DNA from: DSUN01 sp035527715
Lineage (GTDB): Bacteria > Planctomycetota > PUPC01 > DSUN01
DNA length: 19,268 bases
Direction: 5' to 3'
NCBI GenBank assembly: GCA_035527715.1
Contig: DATKZY010000227.1
Span: 1 to 19,268, forward strand
The position numbers were made by a program, and so were the translations under genes. Positions 14,213 to 19,268 of this stretch are shown here, piece after piece. Positions within the stretch are counted from its first letter, which is position 1. Each line of letters opens with the position of its first letter. The notes under the pieces were generated by a model. It did no database searches. It was not told the origin of the DNA and saw only the letters and a list, made by a program, of their open reading frames with translations.

Positions 14213-15091
14213 TCACGCGTCGCGGAGGGCTTCGAAGCCGGCCACGATGTCGAGCAGTTCGCTGGTGATGGTGCTCTGGCGCACCTGGTGGTACTGGCGG
14301 GTGAGGGCGGTGAGGCGCTCGTCTATGTTCTTCTCGGCGTTCTGCATGGAGGCCAGGCGGCTGGCGTTCTCGCTGGCCAGGCTCTCGGCAAAGGCGCGGT
14401 AGAGCGACACGAAGAGATACTGGCGGATGAGGGCAGAGAAGAGGCGGTCGCGGTCCATTGTGGACACCGGGAGATTGTCGGTGGGCCACGGGCGGGCCTC
14501 GAGGTCCTGGAAGGACGCGAGGTCCACGGGCAGGAAGTGGAGGGTCTCGGGGCGGAAGAGGGCGCCGCTCTCGTGGCGGCAGTAGTAGAGGGCCACCTCA
14601 TCGAGGCCCTGCTCGCGGTGGGCGCGCTCGAGCCGCAGGAGCGCGGTCTGGACGGCGGGGGTGATGCCGGCAACGGAGCTGGGGACGGGGAAGACGTCGA
14701 GGACGGGCTGGCCTTCGTCGGCGAGGCGCGCCGCGGCCCGCTCGCCGACGATCCACGCCGTGCGGCGCTCGGCGGGCAGGCCGGTCGCCGCCAGCTCGGC
14801 GGCGGCGTGGGCGACGATCTGCTCGTTGAGCTGGCCGCACATGCCCTGGTCGGAGCCGAAGACGAGGGCGCCGATCCGCCGCTCCTCGGGCCGCTTGCGT
14901 CCCGCCGGCAGAGCCGGCGGCCGCTCCCGCAGCAGCGCCTGGAGGCCCAGGCGCACCGTGCGGTCATAGTCGGCCAGGCTCTCGACGGCGCGCTCGTACT
15001 GCGCGATGCTCACCGCCGCGAGGGCCTTCATGGTCCGCACCACGCTCTGGAGGCCGTGGGCGCTCTTGATCTTCCGCTTCAGCGCTTCCAT
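14213..15091 (-). CDS. atpG: N-ATPase gamma subunit
   Basis: A 292-residue central-stalk protein that transmits rotation between the c-ring and the catalytic head. The N-terminal helix EALKRKIKSAHGLQSVVRTM matches the gamma pattern. GALVFGSDQGMCGQLNEQI (residues about 73-91) is the conserved beta-strand segment, and the C-terminal helix ASRLASMQNAEKNIDERL is typical. The start lies 3 nt after the alpha stop codon. It is the last gene of the operon, as expected for the N-ATPase order, in which beta and epsilon are at the front. A weak GCGCC/GGCGC hairpin lies downstream near 14145-14165, but without a T-tract. Confidence 0.93.
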   Translation of the reverse strand: MEALKRKIKSAHGLQSVVRTMKALAAVSIAQYERAVESLADYDRTVRLGLQALLRERPPALPAGRKRPEERRIGALVFGSDQGMCGQLNEQIVAHAAAELAATGLPAERRTAWIVGERAAARLADEGQPVLDVFPVPSSVAGITPAVQTALLRLERAHREQGLDEVALYYCRHESGALFRPETLHFLPVDLASFQDLEARPWPTDNLPVSTMDRDRLFSALIRQYLFVSLYRAFAESLASENASRLASMQNAEKNIDERLTALTRQYHQVRQSTITSELLDIVAGFEALRDA

Positions 15092-15094
15092 CGG

Positions 15095-16720
15095 TCATGA
15101 CCTATTGGGGGACTCGCGAGGAGTGGAGTCGTCACCCTCGTCCGCGGGTTCTGTCTTCTCGGCCTCCTCCTGCTCCTTGTCGTCTTCCTTCGCGGGCGGC
15201 ATGGCCTCGTCGAGGGCGGCGCGGGCGCCGTCGAGGAGTTGGCGCTGGTCGGCGTCGGTGAGCTTCTCGCCGGCGAGGATGCGCTGGCAGAGGTCGGTGA
15301 GGGAGCGAACCGCCTCGCGGACCACTTCCTGGGCACGGGCGACGTCGTCGAGGGCCAGGCGGTCGAAGAGGCCGCCGTTGACGGCGAGGAGGACGGCGAT
15401 CTGTTCGGGCACGGGGAGCGGGGCGAACTGGGGCTGCTTGAGGACTTCGCGGACGCGGCGGCCCCGCTCGATGGTCCGCCGCGTGTCGTCGTCCAGGCGG
15501 GTGCCGAAGCGGGCGAAGGCCTCGAGTTCCTCGAACTGGGCGTAGGCGAGGCGCAGGTCGCCCGCCACGGCGCGGTAGGCGGGGAGCTGGGTCTTGCCGC
15601 CCACGCGGCTCACGCTCTTGCCCACGTCGACCGCGGGCAGGATGCCCTTGCGGAACAGGTCGGGCGTGAGGTAGATCTGCCCGTCGGTGATGGAGATGAG
15701 GTTGGTGGGGATGTAGGCCGCGACGTTCTGGTCCTCGGTCTCGATGATGGGCAGGGCGGAGAGGGAGCCGCCGCCGTGCTCGGGGCGCAGGTGGGTGGAG
15801 CGCTCGAGGAGGCGGGAGTGGATGTAGAAGATGTCGCCGGGGTAGGCCTCGCGGCCGGGCGGGCGGCGCAGGAGGAGCGACAGCTCGCGGTAGGCGCGCG
15901 CGTGGCGCGTGAGGTCGTCGTAGACGACGAGCACGTCGCGGCCCTGCTCCATGAAGAACTCGCCCATGGTGGTGGCGGCATAGGGGGTGATGAACTGCCA
16001 GCCCGGCGGGTCGTCCTCGGTGGCGACGACGACGAGGGTGTACTCCAGGGCGCCGCGCTGGCGCAGCTCGGCCACCACGTTGGCCACCGCGGCCGCGCGC
16101 TTGCCGCAGGCACAGTAGACGCACAGGCAGTCCTTGTCGGCCTGGTTGACGATCGTGTCGAGGGCGATCGCGGTCTTGCCGCTCTGGCGGTCGCCGAGGA
16201 CCAGCTCGCGCTGGCCGCGGCCGATGGGGATGAGGGCGTCCACCACCTTGAGGCCGGTCTGGAGGGGGACGGTGACGGGCGCGCGGTGCATGATGGGGCG
16301 CGGCTCGCGCTCGACGGGCAGCCGCTGGGCGGTGCGGACAGGCCCCTGGCCGTCGAGCGGCCGGCCCAGGGGGTCCACCACGCGGCCCAGGAGCGCCTCG
16401 CCCACGGGCGTGTCGAGCACGCGGCCCGTGCGGCGCACCTCGGCGCCAGCGCCCAGGCCCTCGCTCTCGTCCAGCAGCACCACGCCCACCTCGTCGCGGT
16501 CCACGTTGAACGCCAGGCCCCAGAGGTCTCCGGGGAAGCGCAGCAGCTCCTGGCTCTGCACGCCGGGCAGGCCGGCCACCGTGGCGATGCCGTTGCCGAT
16601 GCGGGTGAGAAGGCCCACCTCGCGGACGGCGAGGGTCGCCTCGTGGGCGTCGAGCGCGCGGCCCAGCACGCCGAAGGCACCGTCGAGAGCGGGGCGGAGG
16701 ATGAGGTCGCTATCGCTCAT
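15095..16720 (-). CDS. atpA: N-ATPase alpha subunit
   Basis: A 541-residue nucleotide-binding, non-catalytic subunit of the F1 head. It has an N-terminal beta-barrel (LLTRIGNGIATVAGLPGV), the P-loop GDRQSGKT at residues 176-183, a Walker B strand DVLVVYDDL, the alpha-specific RPPGREAYPGDIFYIHSRLLE-type region, and SVSRVGG with the conserved arginine. It is somewhat long because of a charged tail of about 30 residues after MPPAKEDD, rich in Glu, Asp and Lys. The ATG at 16720 begins MSDSDLILRP; the frame is open upstream through antisense-like sequence. The ribosome site is poor (TTGAGA), and the repeat-like element at 16743-16955 ends only 22 nt before the start, so it may have displaced the original leader. 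Confidence 0.95.
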   Translation of the reverse strand: MSDSDLILRPALDGAFGVLGRALDAHEATLAVREVGLLTRIGNGIATVAGLPGVQSQELLRFPGDLWGLAFNVDRDEVGVVLLDESEGLGAGAEVRRTGRVLDTPVGEALLGRVVDPLGRPLDGQGPVRTAQRLPVEREPRPIMHRAPVTVPLQTGLKVVDALIPIGRGQRELVLGDRQSGKTAIALDTIVNQADKDCLCVYCACGKRAAAVANVVAELRQRGALEYTLVVVATEDDPPGWQFITPYAATTMGEFFMEQGRDVLVVYDDLTRHARAYRELSLLLRRPPGREAYPGDIFYIHSRLLERSTHLRPEHGGGSLSALPIIETEDQNVAAYIPTNLISITDGQIYLTPDLFRKGILPAVDVGKSVSRVGGKTQLPAYRAVAGDLRLAYAQFEELEAFARFGTRLDDDTRRTIERGRRVREVLKQPQFAPLPVPEQIAVLLAVNGGLFDRLALDDVARAQEVVREAVRSLTDLCQRILAGEKLTDADQRQLLDGARAALDEAMPPAKEDDKEQEEAEKTEPADEGDDSTPRESPNRS

Positions 16721-16742
16721 GGCAGGTGTCTCAAGAGGGGTG

Positions 16743-16955
16743 CGCCACGGAGGCACGGGGAGCACGGAGGATGCCCGGAGAAGAGCAGCGCGGGGTTCAT
16801 TCTCCGTCGCTCCCCCCGTTCTCCTCTGTCCCTTCCTTCTTCTCCGGTGGGTCCGGTTGTTCGGTTTCCTTGGTCTTGCCTGCCTTGTCTTCCACCAGGC
16901 TCCCCTCTTCAGTTTTCTCCGTGTCTTTCTCCGTGGCCTCCGTGTCCCCGTGGCG
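16743..16955. repeat. 213-bp element with imperfect terminal inverted repeats, MITE-like
   Basis: Both ends carry the identical outer 8-mer CGCCACGG, in inverted orientation (16743-16750 and, on the other strand, 16948-16955). Each is followed inward by irregular CACGGAG-type units for roughly 28-38 bp. The element spans the 3' end of atpF and most of the atpF-atpA gap. On the minus strand it encodes the last 52 residues of AtpF and the stop codon at 16797. No transposase is encoded, so it resembles a non-autonomous or palindromic dispersed repeat. Target duplications were not evident by eye. Confidence 0.55.
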
Positions 16956-17744
16956 AGGCTCTCCTGCCTTCCCCTCCTCGGCTTCGAGGGCGGTGCGGAG
17001 GTCGTCCTCGAGGTCGGCGAGGTAGTGCCCGAGGCTCCAGGCGAGCTGGGTGCCGCCGGCGGAGAGCTCGAGGCCACCGACGACGTCGCCCGCGGTGGCG
17101 AAGTCCACCCGCACGTCGGGCTCGATGTGCCGGCCGATGGCCTCGCCGAGGCGCTGCCGCTGGTCGTCGTTGAGGTCGAAGGCGCTGCGGACGAGGACGT
17201 GGCGTCGCCCCTCGGCGTCCTGGGTCTTGGCGATGGCGTCGGCCAGGCGCTGGCGGTCGGCGTCGTCGAGGTGCTCGATCTGGGCGAGGAAGCGCTCCGC
17301 GATGCGGCCCTCGAGTTCGGCGTCGGCGAGGTCCGCCAGGGCCTTGCGGGCCACGGCGAGGGCCTGGGCGCTGGCGCGCTGGCGGAGGTCCTGGAGGAAG
17401 CCCTCCTTCTCGCGGGCCACGGCCTCGAGCCACTGGGCGCGGGCGCGGTCCGCGTCGGCGCGGGCCTGCTCGACGAGCTTCTTGCGCGCCGTCTCGGCGG
17501 CGGCCTGGGCCTCGGCCAGCAGGTCGTCGCGCTGGGCGGCCAGCTCATCGGTCCGCCGCTGAAGCTCGGCGCCCTTCGCCTCGGCGTCCTTCTGCTTCTG
17601 TGCGGCTTCGTCGAGGGACGCGGCGATGCGGGCCTCGCGGGCGTCCATGGCGGCGATGAGGCGCCCGTAGAGCAGCTTCTTGAGCAACACGAGCAGCACG
17701 AGGAAATTGACGATCTGGAAGGCGACCGTTTTCCAGTCGATCAC
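16797..17744 (-). CDS. atpF: N-ATPase b subunit fused to a delta-like domain
   Basis: A 315-residue peripheral-stalk protein from a GTG start with GAGGGG about 9 nt upstream, 13 nt after atpE. Residues 7-26 form the membrane anchor (QIVNFLVLLVLLKKLLYGRL). Residues 30-135 are a long charged helix rich in Ala, Glu and Arg, the b-type coiled coil. Residues about 170-250 resemble the C-terminal part of the delta subunit (LNDDQRQRLGEAIG, then DVVGGLEL). There is no separate delta gene, as known for N-ATPases. Residues 264-315 are an acidic, low-complexity tail (RHGDTEATEKDTEKTEEG onward) encoded by the inverted-repeat element. Ordinary b subunits are about 160 residues. Confidence 0.9.
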   Translation of the reverse strand: MIDWKTVAFQIVNFLVLLVLLKKLLYGRLIAAMDAREARIAASLDEAAQKQKDAEAKGAELQRRTDELAAQRDDLLAEAQAAAETARKKLVEQARADADRARAQWLEAVAREKEGFLQDLRQRASAQALAVARKALADLADAELEGRIAERFLAQIEHLDDADRQRLADAIAKTQDAEGRRHVLVRSAFDLNDDQRQRLGEAIGRHIEPDVRVDFATAGDVVGGLELSAGGTQLAWSLGHYLADLEDDLRTALEAEEGKAGEPRHGDTEATEKDTEKTEEGSLVEDKAGKTKETEQPDPPEKKEGTEENGGSDGE

Positions 17745-17757
17745 GGTGCGGGCCCCC

Positions 17758-18048
17758 TCACTTGGCCGCTTCGGCGGCGCCGGCGGCGATGACCTTGTTC
17801 CAGAACGGATTGGCGAAGATGAGGATCATGGACACCACGAAGCAGTAGATGGCGGTGGACTCGACCATGGCGAGGCCGACGAAGAGGGTGCGGGTGATGG
17901 TGTTGGCCTCGTCGGGCTGCTGGGCAATGCTCTGGAGGGCCTGGCTGAGCGCGCGCCCCTCGCCCAGCGCCGGCCCCACCGACCCGATGGCGATGGTAAG
18001 CCCCGCCGTGACGATCGAGGCCATGGCGATGAGAGACATTGCATCCAT
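17758..18048 (-). CDS. atpE: N-ATPase c subunit, Na+-binding type
   Basis: A 96-residue two-helix proteolipid that forms the membrane rotor. TM1 contains GSVGPALGEG with P26 and E30. The loop is QQPDE. TM2 contains VESTAIY with E63, S64, T65 and Y68. With an offset of two these match positions 32, 65, 66, 67 and 70 of the well-studied Na+-binding c subunit of Ilyobacter tartaricus, except that its Gln32 is Glu here. A two-glutamate site is known from Na+-coupled rotors such as that of Fusobacterium nucleatum and is common among N-ATPases. Na+ coupling is therefore predicted. The ribosome site AAGGAAAGGAG (18057-18067) is the strongest of the operon, as expected for the high-copy subunit. Confidence 0.95.
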   Translation of the reverse strand: MDAMSLIAMASIVTAGLTIAIGSVGPALGEGRALSQALQSIAQQPDEANTITRTLFVGLAMVESTAIYCFVVSMILIFANPFWNKVIAAGAAEAAK

Positions 18049-18078
18049 GAAACGGGCTCCTTTCCTTGAGACTCTCTG

Positions 18079-18810
18079 CTATGCGCTACGCGTTACGGGT
18101 TCGGTGTCTGGTTTCTCCTTCTCGGCCATTCGCACCTCGCGCTTCCGGCGGGCCTGGGTGCCCGAGGCGATGTAGACCATGGCCAGGATGGCGAAGATGT
18201 AGGCCTGGATCATCCCCGTGAGCAGGCCCAGGACGTCCATCAGCGTGGGGATCACGATGGGTACCACGGCCAGCAGGATGCCGCCGATCATGGCCCCGCT
18301 CATGACGTTGCCGAACAGCCGCACCGCCAGGGCCAGCGTCCGCGACGCCTCGCCGATGATGTTGAACGGCAGCATGAACGGCGATGGCTGGAGATAGACC
18401 TTCAAGTAGCGGCCCACGCCCTGCTGGGCGATGCCGTAGAGCGGCACGGCCACGAACACGCACAGCGCCAGCGCGGTGGTGGTCGAGAGCGACCCCGTGG
18501 GCGAACGGAACCCCGGCACCACGCCGAGGAGATTCGACACGGCGATGAACAGGAACAGGCTGCCCACAAAGGGCAGGTAGCGGCCGGCCGCCTGCTGGCT
18601 CACCTCGCGGATCTGCTGGCGCATCCCCTGCACGATGACCTCCAGCAGGTTCTGCCAGCGGGAGATCTTCGGGCCGGTCGAGAGGCGCCGCGTCACCAGC
18701 CACGAGCCCACGGCCATGAGGGCCATGACGACCCACGTGAACACGATGGTGTCGTTGATCGGCCCTGTGGCCGGCTGGCCGAAGAGCGAGCTGTCGGGGC
18801 TGATTCTCAT
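18079..18810 (-). CDS. atpB: N-ATPase a subunit
   Basis: A 243-residue membrane stator subunit forming the ion half-channels against the c-ring. About five or six helices are visible. The essential arginine is R164 in RTLALAVRLFGNVMSG (residues 157-172). The start ATG overlaps the atpR stop as ATGA (18807-18810), indicating translational coupling. The frame is open upstream, but only in sequence antisense to or overlapping atpR. The C-terminus after ARRKREVRMAEKEK is a short polar tail, PDTEPVTRSA, encoded by a small degenerate repeat-like stretch. Confidence 0.94.
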   Translation of the reverse strand: MRISPDSSLFGQPATGPINDTIVFTWVVMALMAVGSWLVTRRLSTGPKISRWQNLLEVIVQGMRQQIREVSQQAAGRYLPFVGSLFLFIAVSNLLGVVPGFRSPTGSLSTTTALALCVFVAVPLYGIAQQGVGRYLKVYLQPSPFMLPFNIIGEASRTLALAVRLFGNVMSGAMIGGILLAVVPIVIPTLMDVLGLLTGMIQAYIFAILAMVYIASGTQARRKREVRMAEKEKPDTEPVTRSA

Positions 18811-19139
18811 GCGTCCGTCCCCTTCGCGTCGCCGCGCCGCTCCTCGTCTCGCCGCTGCTCGCGGTCGCTCTTCCGCGGCTTGAGCTTGAACACCATCACG
18901 CCCCGCACGATGAGGAACCCCACGAGGCACGCGGCCACCCGCTGCCACGACTCGCGCGCGACGAGGAACACAACCAGCACGACCACCGCCGTGCGGCCGA
19001 AAAAGCTCAGCAGCGCATAGGTGTGCGGGCTCCTCGACCCCGGCAGCCGTTGCAGCGTGAGCCACAGCCCACCGAAGTAGAACGCCCCCAGCACCAGGCC
19101 GACGACGAAGGCGATCACAATGCCAAACACATCAACCAC
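18807..19139 (-). CDS. atpR: N-ATPase accessory membrane subunit AtpR
   Basis: A 110-residue protein with three membrane helices (about 5-30, 42-62 and 66-86) and a charged C-terminus. The opening GLVLGAFYFGGLWLTLQRL matches the AtpR family, found only in N-ATPase operons. R49 (FFGRTAVV) and R79 (FLIVRGVMV) lie in or next to helices. Membrane arginines in AtpR have been proposed in the literature to face the c-ring; that role is not proven. It starts with GTG, preceded by GGGAG at 7 nt, and overlaps the atpB start. The position directly ahead of atpB is diagnostic for the atpDCQRBEFAG order. Confidence 0.88.
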   Translation of the reverse strand: MVDVFGIVIAFVVGLVLGAFYFGGLWLTLQRLPGSRSPHTYALLSFFGRTAVVVLVVFLVARESWQRVAACLVGFLIVRGVMVFKLKPRKSDREQRRDEERRGDAKGTDA

Positions 19140-19190
19140 GTGTCAACTCCCGCGTAAGGAACAGGCAGAGGGCCGCGATGACGCGGCTCC

Positions 19191-19268
19191 TCAATCTTCC
19201 CTCGACCCTTTCCCTCGACCCTCTCCCTCGTCCCCCTCCCTCTTCTCGAGGGCCTCGCGCTCGCGGCT
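19191..19268 (-). CDS. C-terminal fragment of the upstream gene, probably atpQ
   Basis: Partial: the 5' part lies beyond the right edge. The 25 visible residues, SREREALEKREGDEGEGRGK and then GSRED, are highly charged and end in TGA at 19191. In N-ATPase operons the gene before atpR is atpQ, a small AtpI-like membrane protein that commonly ends in a charged tail, so atpQ is inferred from position. The segment consists largely of a 13-bp tandem repeat. The 51 nt to the atpR GTG hold no gene. Other frames here are open but show no family features. Confidence 0.4.
   Translation of the reverse strand, partial: SREREALEKREGDEGEGRGKGSRED
19198..19249. repeat. 13-bp tandem repeat, four degenerate copies
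   Basis: Copies begin at 19198, 19211, 19224 and 19237. The first two (TCCCTCGACCCTT and TCCCTCGACCCTC) differ at one base; copies three and four diverge at their right halves. The 13-bp period is not a multiple of three, so each copy shifts frame, and copy-number change would alter the C-terminus of the overlapping gene. Confidence 0.6.

Noticed and set aside
15239..17173. 644-codon open frame on the plus strand opposite atpA and atpF
   Set aside because: It is antisense to strongly conserved ATPase subunits. Its translation is Gly/Ala/Val/Glu-rich without motifs.
1..19268. CRISPR arrays, tRNA or rRNA genes
   Set aside because: No regularly spaced direct repeats of CRISPR type and no cloverleaf or rRNA-like sequence were seen on reading both strands.

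Overview
This is a GC-rich stretch of bacterial chromosome, probably from a member of the Planctomycetota or a related PVC-type lineage. That placement is inference. It rests on base composition, on secreted glycosidase-like proteins encoded next to a pyrophosphate-type phosphofructokinase, on an N-type ATPase operon, and on the style of the integrase remnant. No rRNA or taxonomic marker is present.

Layout: (1) Positions 1-286 hold a cluster of small hairpins and then a promoter. They lead into a plus-strand operon of a PPi-type 6-phosphofructokinase (287-1588) and two large secreted proteins, a clan GH-A-like glycosidase (1621-4371) and a second glycosidase-like protein (4385-6871). (2) Converging on it is a minus-strand gene (6907-9045) for an unusual membrane protein with a PH-like domain, several membrane helices and a C-terminal beta-propeller. 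(3) A divergent promoter region leads to an aldo/keto reductase (9214-10143). (4) A magnesium-related block follows. One operon, with its own promoter, encodes a soluble PRC-barrel/MgtE-N/CBS protein (10259-11503) and an Nramp-like transporter with altered metal-site motifs (11506-12753). A convergent CorA-like channel (12880-13803) carries SMN in place of GMN. Upstream of corA lie a strong-looking promoter and the start of a decayed integrase-type transposase. (5) The right third is a minus-strand N-ATPase operon (Na+-type F-ATPase), read right to left: probable atpQ tail, atpR, atpB (a), atpE (c), atpF (b fused to a delta-like domain), atpA (alpha), atpG (gamma). The beta and epsilon genes are expected beyond the right edge.

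How the parts work together: the first operon suggests breakdown of external polysaccharide coupled to glycolysis using PPi. The middle block looks like Mg2+ homeostasis with the sensor and pore domains of MgtE split apart, the pore being replaced by an Nramp-like carrier. The ATPase c subunit carries two membrane glutamates plus the S/T/Y ligands of Na+-binding rotors, so Na+ pumping is the likely activity.

The least expected structure is a 213-bp element with imperfect terminal inverted repeats (16743-16955) at the 3' end of atpF. It supplies the last 52 codons and the stop codon of that gene. A 13-bp tandem repeat sits in the 3' end of the gene upstream of atpR.
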